DNA from: an uncultured Opitutia bacterium
GTDB lineage: Bacteria; Verrucomicrobiota; Verrucomicrobiia; Opitutales; UBA953
Assembly: GCA_903929325.1 (NCBI GenBank)
Contig: CAIYUD010000114.1
Location: 1-23,649 of the forward strand
DNA: 23,649 nucleotides
Reading direction: 5' to 3'
Of the stretch, positions 7,391-15,046 are shown piece by piece; position 1 is the first letter of the stretch; each line of letters starts with the position of its first letter. The notes beneath the pieces were generated by a model that was given only the letters and a program-made list of their open reading frames with translations, was not told the origin of the DNA and searched no databases. Position numbers and translations under genes: made by a program.

Positions 7391-8343
7391 TTCTTTTGCT
7401 CGGTGGCACCGGATATATTGGTGGGGCATTTGTGGCTGCGATGCAGAGCCGGCAGCTTTCTTTTAAAAACCTATCACGTTGCGAGGTTGATTATACTGAT
7501 CCGATAGCTTTGGCTAATTTTCTGCACGAGCATCGCCCAGAATTTGTTGTGAATGCCGCTGGTTATACTGGAAAACCCAATGTTGATGCTTGTGAAAGTC
7601 GTTCGGTCGAAACAATCGCTGGCAACGTAGAGTTCCCCCGCCAGCTCGCCATGGTTTGCGCAGAGGCAGGCGTGCCTTTCGCCCACGTTTCATCTGGATG
7701 TATCTATACAGGCTGTAAGGTGGCGACCGCAGATGGATTGACCGTTGAACGTGATGTCAATTCAGTGCACGTGCGTCGGCTGGCTATGAACTCTCCCGAT
7801 ACGATTCAAGGCTTTGACGAAACCCATGAACCCAATTTTACCCGGTCACACGGTACTTGTAGCCTTTATAGCCACACCAAGGCGCTGGGCGAGTCTGCTA
7901 TCAAAGGAATCGGTGAGCATTACATTTGGCGGTTGCGGATTCCTTTTGACGCCCATGATGGCCCTAGAAACTACCTGTCAAAACTCCAGAGCTATCCCAA
8001 AGTTTATAGCGCACTTAATTCTCTTTCTCACCGCACCGATTTCGTGGAAGCTTGTCTCGATAGTTGGGTGAAGCGCATTCCGTTCGGAGTCTATAATGTC
8101 ACAAATCCTGGGTACGTTTCCACAGAGTATGTGGTTGGGCGCATTCGTAAGCTGCTCGGGACAAAAAAAGAATTTATATATTGGAAGAACGATGAAGAGT
8201 TTTACCAAGAGGGAGCCATTGCTCGTCGATCCAATTGTGTTTTAAATAGTGATAAGCTTGCACGTGCTGGAATAAAGTTACGACCTGTCGAAGAGGCGCT
8301 TGATAACGCATTGCAATCGTGGCGTCCAGCTATGCACACATAA
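7387..8343 (+). CDS. Plant NRS/ER-like dTDP-4-keto-6-deoxyglucose 3,5-epimerase/4-reductase
   Basis: An SDR enzyme of 318 residues that probably completes dTDP-L-rhamnose. It has GGTGYIGG (6-13) and the catalytic pair Tyr161/Lys165 in YSHTK. It resembles plant UDP-rhamnose synthase NRS/ER more than bacterial RmlD: NAAGYTGKPNVDACE (56-70), SSGCIY (102-107) where RmlD has STDYVF, GFDETHEPNF (142-151), RLRIPFD, PRNYLSK (193-199) and VTNPGYVS all match that family as I recall it. In the plant enzyme a Cys in the GCI motif and a Lys in the segment after PRN are reported to carry out 3,5-epimerisation; here they would be Cys105 and Lys199. No rmlC is in the operon, which fits a bifunctional enzyme. 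About 30 residues (110-140) look longer than in plants. An RmlD-type reductase working with a distant rmlC is the alternative. Confidence 0.82.
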   Translation: MILLLGGTGYIGGAFVAAMQSRQLSFKNLSRCEVDYTDPIALANFLHEHRPEFVVNAAGYTGKPNVDACESRSVETIAGNVEFPRQLAMVCAEAGVPFAHVSSGCIYTGCKVATADGLTVERDVNSVHVRRLAMNSPDTIQGFDETHEPNFTRSHGTCSLYSHTKALGESAIKGIGEHYIWRLRIPFDAHDGPRNYLSKLQSYPKVYSALNSLSHRTDFVEACLDSWVKRIPFGVYNVTNPGYVSTEYVVGRIRKLLGTKKEFIYWKNDEEFYQEGAIARRSNCVLNSDKLARAGIKLRPVEEALDNALQSWRPAMHT

Positions 8344-8344
8344 A

Positions 8345-9364
8345 ATGTCCCGCGCACGCCCGTTACAGGACAAGTCCATCCTCATTGTTATGCCAGATGC
8401 CTACGGCATTCACGAGGCGTTCTCTGAAAATCTTAAGGCACTTGGCCTGCGCTTCGTATTACATGCCTATGATGCTAGGCTAAAGAAATTTTACGGCACA
8501 CCCACGTTATGGCGCCGAGTGCGTATCTGGTTTGGGTGTCTCTTTCGCCGCTCTCGTTCCATGCGGATAAACCGCTCGCTAAAAGCGTCGAGAGAGTTTA
8601 CGCAAAAATTCTCTACATTAGGAACGTTTGATTACGCTCTTATTATCCGACCAGAATTTCTCAGTCATGAGAACGTTGCGACTATTAAGGCTATTTCAGA
8701 AAATTGTTATGGCTACTGCTGGGACGGCATGACTCGGTGCAAAGAGGCACTCGAGTACAGAAAATATCTCAAAAAACTTTACGTATTCGACCCGGTTGAT
8801 GCGCGCCCAGAAGAAGGAATGCCTTTGATCACCAACTTTTATTTTGATTGTTACCCGGCGTACCTACCAGAAGTTGCTATAAAAAAGGCCGATGTCTTTT
8901 TTATCGGCACCTATGACGTTCGTGTGCCGCTTGTCGCTGAGATTTGCGAAAAGTTGCGCGGGCTTGGCCTAACTTTAAATACCCAATTTCATATTCGCAG
9001 TAAGCCGTTACTGCCGATTGCGCATCCAGATTATTTTCAATTTTATGCGAAATCGAAGCCTTACAAGGACGCGCTGGCGGAGCTAGCCCAAGCGCTGATC
9101 GTGCTCGATGTCCATCGGGCAGATGTCCACAGCGGGCTTTCGCTTAGAGCTTTTGAAGCCTTGGGTCATCATAAGAAGCTCATCACCACGTGCCCGTTGG
9201 TAAGGAGCTATGCTTTCTATCACCCGAATAATATCTACTGTTACGGTCACGAATCGCGAAGCCTTGCAGATTTTTTAGCGGCTCCGCTGGTGTCCGTTGA
9301 CGAAGATTCGCGCCGCTACTACGGCTTAGAACAGTGGCTTGGTCGTGTTTTTGAGCTAACGTGA
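8345..9364 (+). CDS. Glycosyltransferase-like polysaccharide biosynthesis protein
   Basis: This 339-residue protein has no signal peptide or membrane span and begins with a beta-strand like the start of a GT-B fold (SILIVMPDAYG). Its C-terminal part, HSGLSLRAFEALGHHKKLITT from His262 and then RSYAFYHPNNIYCY, resembles the donor-binding end of CgeB-like glycosyltransferases and unnamed proteins of capsule and LPS clusters. The middle contains YVFDPVDARPEEGMPLITNFYF, also seen in that group. The ATG at 8345 lies one base after the preceding stop and is preferred to the TTG at 8300 within that gene. It ends with a 9-base tail-to-tail overlap with the GT25 gene. It probably adds a sugar, perhaps the deoxysugar made upstream, to the growing glycan. 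Donor and acceptor are unknown, and enzymatic activity is not shown by a catalytic motif I can name. Confidence 0.6.
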   Translation: MSRARPLQDKSILIVMPDAYGIHEAFSENLKALGLRFVLHAYDARLKKFYGTPTLWRRVRIWFGCLFRRSRSMRINRSLKASREFTQKFSTLGTFDYALIIRPEFLSHENVATIKAISENCYGYCWDGMTRCKEALEYRKYLKKLYVFDPVDARPEEGMPLITNFYFDCYPAYLPEVAIKKADVFFIGTYDVRVPLVAEICEKLRGLGLTLNTQFHIRSKPLLPIAHPDYFQFYAKSKPYKDALAELAQALIVLDVHRADVHSGLSLRAFEALGHHKKLITTCPLVRSYAFYHPNNIYCYGHESRSLADFLAAPLVSVDEDSRRYYGLEQWLGRVFELT

Positions 9365-10123
9365 CTTCGCAAAAATAACCTCCTTCAGCGCATACACGAA
9401 TCGGCGGATTTCCTGCCAGCCTTTATAGGACTTAATCAACGCAAGTTTTAGAAGTGATTGTGTTGGGCGTGGCTCCACGTATCCGATTGTTGATTTATAG
9501 AGTATAGCATCGGGGCCGAGTGTTGCTGGTCGTGGGCTTGTCGCACGTATGCGCAAGTTATCTTCCCAAGGGCGATCTATAGCGTGATCGATGGGCTCGC
9601 GGATTTCTTTGAGTGATTCGAGGTAACGCTGCGCGGCTTTACGACGGATTAAGTAGCATGCACACGATGTCGTCCGGGTTAATTGTACGCACAAGCTATA
9701 CTGTCCACTCAGTCGGCGAACATTTACCGGTGTTCCTTTATGCCAGTAAAAAAGCTTCACGACGTCCCAGTCGTCTTTCGATGTAATTACTTCAATGACT
9801 TCAACCGCTCCTTCTTTCAGCGAGCAATCATCCTCCATAATAATGGCCCACTCACTATCCGTCGCTAGGAAGGCTTCGTAGGCTTTAAGGTGACTTAGGT
9901 AGCACCCAATTTCTCCGACGCGTGGAGTTCCAACGGTATTGCGTAAGGCATACCCAGCCTGATCTACGGGCGGCCGGGCGACATCTTTCCCCACGACTGC
10001 CGAAATCCTCCGCAGATCGACTGCGAAGCCTTCATTTAACTTCAGGAATCTGCTCAGACGATCTGTCGACTGATCCAAATTAATAAAGAATACAATCGGT
10101 TGAGGTTTTGAGCCTGTCGACAT
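9356..10123 (-). CDS. Glycosyltransferase family 25 protein (LPS/surface glycan)
   Basis: A 255-residue glycosyltransferase of family 25, which includes LOS beta-1,4-galactosyltransferases such as LgtB. Evidence is the N-terminal FINLDQSTDR (13-22), GEIGCYLSHLKAYE (70-83) and the IIMEDD metal-binding motif with Glu97-Asp98-Asp99; a second conserved part includes PIDHAID. There is no signal peptide or transmembrane helix, so it acts in the cytoplasm on nucleotide sugars. It reads toward the rml operon and overlaps its last gene by nine bases. Its start lies only 18 bases past the CCA end of the tRNA-Gly gene on the same strand, so it may be transcribed together with the tRNA. Sugar specificity cannot be assigned. 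Confidence 0.85.
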   Translation of the reverse strand: MSTGSKPQPIVFFINLDQSTDRLSRFLKLNEGFAVDLRRISAVVGKDVARPPVDQAGYALRNTVGTPRVGEIGCYLSHLKAYEAFLATDSEWAIIMEDDCSLKEGAVEVIEVITSKDDWDVVKLFYWHKGTPVNVRRLSGQYSLCVQLTRTTSCACYLIRRKAAQRYLESLKEIREPIDHAIDRPWEDNLRIRATSPRPATLGPDAILYKSTIGYVEPRPTQSLLKLALIKSYKGWQEIRRFVYALKEVIFAKSR

Positions 10124-10141
10124 GATGGTGAGTTATATAGG

Positions 10142-10216
10142 TGGTGCGGGCGGAGGGAGTCGAACCCTCGTCTCAAGCTTGGGAAGCTCACATAATAGCC
10201 GTTATACGACGCCCGC
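10142..10216 (-). tRNA. tRNA-Gly (anticodon CCC)
   Basis: The reverse strand folds into a complete cloverleaf. The 7-bp acceptor stem is GCGGGCG/CGCCCGC (10210-10216 with 10146-10152). The T stem is GAGGG/CCCTC with loop TTCGACT. The anticodon stem TGAGC/GCTTG, containing two G-T pairs, encloses TTCCCAA, so the anticodon CCC is at 10181-10183. The discriminator is A at 10145, and CCA is encoded at 10142-10144. It closely resembles bacterial tRNA-Gly. Confidence 0.93.
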
Positions 10217-10293
10217 AAGCGTGCCGACAGCCTTGCTTGGGGCACCCGACGTGGAAAGCCGAAACGCACGACAAGGAACATCCCTAGAAGACA
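10217..10293. promoter_or_regulatory. Divergent gap between tRNA-Gly and the GH16 gene
   Basis: These 77 bases must contain the leftward tRNA promoter and probably the rightward promoter of the GH16 gene. I see no convincing consensus elements or hairpins in it. Confidence 0.35.
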
Positions 10294-11166
10294 ATGGTCA
10301 GAGGCATAGTGAAAACCTGCTATTTTTATCTCGGAATACTTTGCTCCTCGTTAGTTTGGGCCGGCGATGAGCCAATCGTTGGACAAGCCGTGTATGGTTG
10401 GAAATTGGTGTGGGCCGACGAGTTCAGCACACCCGGGCGACCCGATCCTTCGAAATGGGATTACGAACGCGGATTTGTGCGCAACCACGAGCCACAGTTT
10501 TATCGCCCCGAAAATGCTACCATCGCTAACGGTCGACTCGTGATCACGGCCCAGCGAGAGCATTTCGTTAACCCGGGTTATCAGGCAGGAGCAAAGAGCT
10601 GGGATAAAAGCACGCCCTCAGCCGAATATACATCAGCTAGTCTTACCACCAAAGGCAAAGCTGCCTGGCTTTACGGAAAATTTGAAATACGCGGACGGCT
10701 GGATACACGCCAAGGTCTTTGGCCCGCCTTTTGGTTTATGGGCACGCAGCATGGTTGGCCGAAGTGTGGCGAAGTGGACTTGATGGAGTGGTACGAAGGC
10801 GAATTACTCGCTAATGCGTGCTGGGGGCCTGATTCGAGTCATCAGAAATGGGACACAACGCGCCGGAAGAGCGACCAGCTTAAGGCCCTCTATCCGCAGG
10901 ACGGCTATAAAGACTTAGCAACATGGTCGCATGATTTTCATACGTGGACGATGACCTGGGACGCCCAGTCCATCACGCTGGCCGTTGATGGGCATCTTTT
11001 GAATCAGACCGACATTACTGAAACAAAAGTGGGGGCAGACTTAACCTTTCAAGGTCCTATGTATATGATCTTAAACTTAGCCGTTCGCGAAAAGGACCAA
11101 CCCGAAAAGACAGCTTTCCCAGCCATCCTCGAGGTCGATTGGGTACGTGTCTGGCAGCGTCCATAA
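10294..11166 (+). CDS. Secreted glycoside hydrolase family 16 beta-glucanase
   Basis: An exported endo-acting beta-glycanase of family GH16, which contains laminarinases, lichenases, agarases and carrageenases. Residues 1-23 form a signal peptide ending VWA before GDEP. The jelly-roll domain begins at WKLVWADEF (36-44), typical of family 16. The signature EVDLME at 160-165 gives nucleophile Glu160 and acid/base Glu165. WLYGKFEIRGRL and the final EVDWVRVWQ strand are also family hallmarks. At 290 residues it is a single catalytic domain with no binding module. The bulged EVDxME form of the motif is the one found in laminarinases and agarases, so a beta-1,3-glucanase is likeliest, but the substrate cannot be settled from motifs. 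No signal sets it in an operon with its neighbours. Confidence 0.92.
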   Translation: MVRGIVKTCYFYLGILCSSLVWAGDEPIVGQAVYGWKLVWADEFSTPGRPDPSKWDYERGFVRNHEPQFYRPENATIANGRLVITAQREHFVNPGYQAGAKSWDKSTPSAEYTSASLTTKGKAAWLYGKFEIRGRLDTRQGLWPAFWFMGTQHGWPKCGEVDLMEWYEGELLANACWGPDSSHQKWDTTRRKSDQLKALYPQDGYKDLATWSHDFHTWTMTWDAQSITLAVDGHLLNQTDITETKVGADLTFQGPMYMILNLAVREKDQPEKTAFPAILEVDWVRVWQRP

Positions 11167-11203
11167 GCAAAATCGAGAGCAAGGCTTTCACAGGATTAAA
11201 GGG

Positions 11204-11218
11204 GTTAAGGGGCTTAAC
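11204..11218. other. Small hairpin between the GH16 gene and dnaE
   Basis: A perfect 6-bp inverted repeat (gttaag/cttaac) with loop ggg lies in the 126-base gap. It lacks a T tract, so it is a poor rho-independent terminator. It might still be a regulatory hairpin in the dnaE leader; the rest of the gap shows nothing recognisable. Confidence 0.25.
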
Positions 11219-11292
11219 TTCAACCGCCTGAACATCGTGCACGGCTTCCCCTTGCTCCCAGCCATTGGCCTGTCCTACCTTACCCCTTGAGT

Positions 11293-14200
11293 ATGGCAGT
11301 CGAGCCCAACAGTCAGGACTTCGTGCACCTGCACGTGCATACCGATTACAGTATGTTGGACGGATGTAGCCGGATTGATCGCTTGATGAGCAAGGCCTGC
11401 GACATGGGAATGCGAGCTGTTGCCATCACGGACCATGGCAACCTTTTCGGACTTTTTGACTTTTGGAATGAAGCTAAAACCCTTTCGAAGAAGGGTGACA
11501 AAAAAATTACACCCTTGTTGGGATGCGAGCTATACCTCGTTTGGGATCACCTCAATACCGCTAAGCCGGACCGTCGTGAGCATAAGTACTATCACATGGG
11601 AGTGCTGGCTCGCAATTTCGAAGGCTATCAAAACCTGACACGCCTTGTCTCGAATGCGCATACCGTCGGCCTTCACTATAAGCCACGCACCGATCTCGAA
11701 CAGTTAGCAGCGCATGCTAAGGGCCTCATTGGTTTTAGCGGATGCCTACAGGGAGTTATCCCGCAGCTCCTTTTGCGTGGAGATATCGATGGCGCTCGTG
11801 CGGCCTGCGGTAAATTCATCGAAATTTTTGGCCGGGAAAACTTTGTTATCGAGTTGATGGACCACGGACTTGAGGAGCAGAAGTCGATCTTGGCTCCTCT
11901 CTTGCAACTAGCGAAAGAGTTTAACCTTCGTGCCGTTGCGACGAACGACGTACACTACGTTGAGTCCACTCACAGTGGCGCGCACGACGCCATGCTGTGC
12001 ATCCAAACAGGCGCGCGCTTAGCGGATGAACGCCGGATGCGCTATTCGGCTAAAGAGTTTTACTTAAAGAGTGAGGCTGAGATGCGTCGGGTCTTTTCGG
12101 AAGTTCCTGAAACGATTACCAATACCGTCGCCATCGCGGAAATGTGCGATGTCGCTCTGCCTGTCGGCAAAAGCTTTTACCCCGTTTACCCGATTGAAAT
12201 CAAATCGCGGCCTAAGAACTCACCACGTATCGAGAAAATTCTCGATGGCTACGAGGCACTTAAAAATGAATTAGCAACTTCCGCCGGGAAAAAGGCAGAC
12301 TTTACTATCCCTGAAAATCTGCGCGAACCGATGCGCACCCCTGGCACGCTATTACTCAATGAAGTTAAAAAGGGCCTGAAAGAGCGCTACGGAGTCGACT
12401 ACGATAACGCGAAGCATCAGGCCGATGATAAGGTTCCTGGCCCTAATCAAATCAGTCCTGCCGAGCTTATCCGGCGTATTGATTTCGAACTAGGGGTCAT
12501 TGCGGGAACCGGTTTCGTCGATTACTTCCTCATCGTCTGGGATTTCATTGATTGGGCCCGTCGCCAAGGAATCCCTGTGGGTCCTGGCCGCGGATCAGGC
12601 GCTGGCTCGCTCGTAGCCTATTGCTTAAAGATAACCGACATTGATCCGATTCGCTTCGGGCTGCTTTTTGAGCGCTTCCTGAATCCCGAGCGCGTTTCTG
12701 CGCCCGACTTCGATATCGATTTTTGCATGCGCCGTCGCGATGAAGTCGTCGACTACGTCCGCAAGAAATACGGCGAAGACCGCGTCGCTAACATCATTAC
12801 CTTTGGTACCTTTGGTGCAAAGATGGTGGTGCGAGATTTAGCGCGCATTCGTGGTCTCGAGTTTAGTGAAACCAACCGCTTAGCGAAGCTCGTTCCCGAC
12901 GATATCAATATCACCATCGAGGATGCGCTTGAGAAGTCAGCCGAGCTCAGCCACGAGGCGGAGGTCAATCCGACAGCGAAGGAAATTATCGACCAAGGGC
13001 TCGTTATTGAAGGCATGGTCCGTAACAGCGGAAAACACGCCTGCGGCATGATTATCGCCGACCGACCGCTCACTGAAATTATTCCGGTGACGATGCAGGA
13101 AGGCAACTTAACCACTCAGTACGCCAAAGACCCCGTTGAAAAACTTGGACTGCTGAAGATGGATTTCTTGGGACTTAAGACGCTCACCGTTATCGATGAC
13201 GCACAGAACCTTGTACGCCGCCATCGCCATCTCCCAGATTTCGAAATTGAAAAAGTCCCATTCGATGACGCGCCGACGTTTAAATTGCTCAACGACGCTC
13301 GGACCATCGGAGTCTTCCAACTTGAATCAGGCGGCATGCAGGCACTCTGCCGTCAGTTCAGCATCGCTTCCATTGATGAGATTGTCGCCCTCATCGCACT
13401 GTATCGTCCAGGACCGATGCAGTTTATTCCCGACTACGTGCGCGGGAAGAAGGATCCCAAGACCATTCGATACGCCCATCCCTTGCTCGAAAAGGTCGCT
13501 AAAGAAACCTGCGGCATCTTGGTTTACCAAGAACAAGTGATGGAAGTTGCTCGAGTTGTTGCTGGCTACTCGCTCGGCGGCGCCGACTTACTCCGCCGCG
13601 CAATGGGTAAAAAGATTAAGGAAGAGATGGATCAGCAACGTTCCATCTTTATCGAGGGTGCTGCGAAGACACATAAAATTGAAAAGAAGACGGCCGAAGA
13701 AATTTTCGCGATTCTCGAAAAGTTTGCTGAATACGGTTTCAACAAGTCGCACTCGGCAGCGTACGCAATTCTCTCGTATCGTACAGCGTACTTGAAGGCA
13801 AATTACCCTGTAGAGTTTATGGCGGCGGTGTTGACGTCCGAACAAGGCAACGCAGATAAGCTCGGCGAGTTTGTCGCTGAGTGTGAATCACTGGGCATTC
13901 GCATGTCGGGCCCAGATATCAATTTGTCGGAAACGAATTTCACTCCGGCACACAAAGAGAACGCTATTCGTTTCGGCTTAGGGGCAATCAAAGGCGTAGG
14001 TGAGGTTGCCGCGCGGGCTATTGAGGCCGAGCGAGCCAAGGGTGGACCCTTTAAGGGCCTGGACGACTTGGTTGGCCGATTGGCTGAGGGTGACGTCAAT
14101 GCGCGCACGCTCGACTGTTTGATCCGTGCAGGCGCTCTCGACTTTACGAAAGAGGACCGTCAGCACCTTGTTGACTCGATTGAGTCGGTACGCCGACGTC

Positions 14201-15039
14201 ACGCTAATGACCGTAAAGAGCGTGCTGCAGGGCAGGGCAGTCTATTTGACTTAATGGGCGGCGACGCGGCTGGGTCGCTCTCGGGCGGTGATCCTATTTT
14301 ACGTAAGTCAGCCCCGATGCCCTCGATGGAACGACTGCGTGATGAAAAGGAGTTGCTTGGTCTTTACCTATCAGGACATCCCCTAGCAGACTTCCGTGGG
14401 CTCGATGAAGCGGTGGCAACATTCCACGGTTCATTGGCTACTGTTGATCTCCCGAAGGAGGAGCGTCACCTCGTTCGCATTTGTGGCATCATTGGAAGTC
14501 TTGAGAAAAAGCTTTCGAAGAAGGACAACCGTCCGTGGGCACTTTTCAATATCGCTGACCGCACGCACAATTTGCAGGTCTTAATGTTTACGGAGGCTTA
14601 TGAGCGCGCAGCTACGATTAAGGATGGCGATGCCCCATTGTTGATGGACGGCTCAATGGTCGCGGTTGATTGTCGCTTGGTGTATCGAGAAGAGCGCGGC
14701 GAATGGTCGCTCCAGGCTCATTCGATTCAGCCTTTGCGGAACTGTCCATCGCTGGTGAAACGCATTACGTTTGTTTTAAAACCTGGACCCGAAGGTGAAG
14801 CTTTCTTGGCTGAGCTCTCTGCATATACCCGCAAGGTCGATGGTACAGTCGCCGTTTCCATTGGTCTCATTCAGCCAGATGGCCGCGTCTTGGTTTCAGA
14901 TGCTGCTCGCGGCATGACGACGCGATTTGATCCTGAATCTTATGCAACGTTTGGTAAGCATCCGGGTTGCGCGGGCGTACAAGTTGATCCGGTGCCGCCT
15001 TCATCACCCCCGCAGCGTAAGTACGGAAATCGCAACTGA
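11293..15039 (+). CDS. dnaE: DNA polymerase III alpha subunit
   Basis: The replicative polymerase subunit, 1248 residues with the usual order: PHP domain, C-family polymerase core, helix-hairpin-helix and OB fold. Catalytic aspartates are Asp474 and Asp476 in PDFDIDF (471-477) and Asp624 in KMDFLGLKTL. A beta-clamp motif QGSLF lies at 981-985. The PHP domain keeps all nine metal ligands expected of an active site: His14, His16, Asp23, His48, Glu79, His101, Cys151, Asp219 and His221. E. coli DnaE has lost several of these and relies on a separate proofreader. Residues about 320-395 form an extra charged segment between the PHP domain and the palm that is longer than in E. coli. I use the ATG at 11293 (MAVEPNSQDF); a TTG two codons earlier is unlikely. 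It ends seven bases from the convergent fucosidase gene. Confidence 0.97.
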   Translation: MAVEPNSQDFVHLHVHTDYSMLDGCSRIDRLMSKACDMGMRAVAITDHGNLFGLFDFWNEAKTLSKKGDKKITPLLGCELYLVWDHLNTAKPDRREHKYYHMGVLARNFEGYQNLTRLVSNAHTVGLHYKPRTDLEQLAAHAKGLIGFSGCLQGVIPQLLLRGDIDGARAACGKFIEIFGRENFVIELMDHGLEEQKSILAPLLQLAKEFNLRAVATNDVHYVESTHSGAHDAMLCIQTGARLADERRMRYSAKEFYLKSEAEMRRVFSEVPETITNTVAIAEMCDVALPVGKSFYPVYPIEIKSRPKNSPRIEKILDGYEALKNELATSAGKKADFTIPENLREPMRTPGTLLLNEVKKGLKERYGVDYDNAKHQADDKVPGPNQISPAELIRRIDFELGVIAGTGFVDYFLIVWDFIDWARRQGIPVGPGRGSGAGSLVAYCLKITDIDPIRFGLLFERFLNPERVSAPDFDIDFCMRRRDEVVDYVRKKYGEDRVANIITFGTFGAKMVVRDLARIRGLEFSETNRLAKLVPDDINITIEDALEKSAELSHEAEVNPTAKEIIDQGLVIEGMVRNSGKHACGMIIADRPLTEIIPVTMQEGNLTTQYAKDPVEKLGLLKMDFLGLKTLTVIDDAQNLVRRHRHLPDFEIEKVPFDDAPTFKLLNDARTIGVFQLESGGMQALCRQFSIASIDEIVALIALYRPGPMQFIPDYVRGKKDPKTIRYAHPLLEKVAKETCGILVYQEQVMEVARVVAGYSLGGADLLRRAMGKKIKEEMDQQRSIFIEGAAKTHKIEKKTAEEIFAILEKFAEYGFNKSHSAAYAILSYRTAYLKANYPVEFMAAVLTSEQGNADKLGEFVAECESLGIRMSGPDINLSETNFTPAHKENAIRFGLGAIKGVGEVAARAIEAERAKGGPFKGLDDLVGRLAEGDVNARTLDCLIRAGALDFTKEDRQHLVDSIESVRRRHANDRKERAAGQGSLFDLMGGDAAGSLSGGDPILRKSAPMPSMERLRDEKELLGLYLSGHPLADFRGLDEAVATFHGSLATVDLPKEERHLVRICGIIGSLEKKLSKKDNRPWALFNIADRTHNLQVLMFTEAYERAATIKDGDAPLLMDGSMVAVDCRLVYREERGEWSLQAHSIQPLRNCPSLVKRITFVLKPGPEGEAFLAELSAYTRKVDGTVAVSIGLIQPDGRVLVSDAARGMTTRFDPESYATFGKHPGCAGVQVDPVPPSSPPQRKYGNRN

Positions 15040-15046
15040 GGCGGTC

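Noticed and set aside
10142..10216. Integration site (attB) with a duplicated tRNA end
   Set aside because: No second copy of the tRNA 3' segment and no integrase or transposase gene was found within the window.
11204..11218. Rho-independent terminator for the GH16 gene
   Set aside because: The hairpin has only six pairs and no T tract follows it on either strand.
12753..14202. Several minus-strand open frames opposite dnaE
   Set aside because: They are shadows of the dnaE codon pattern, rich in Ser and Arg, with no domain signature.
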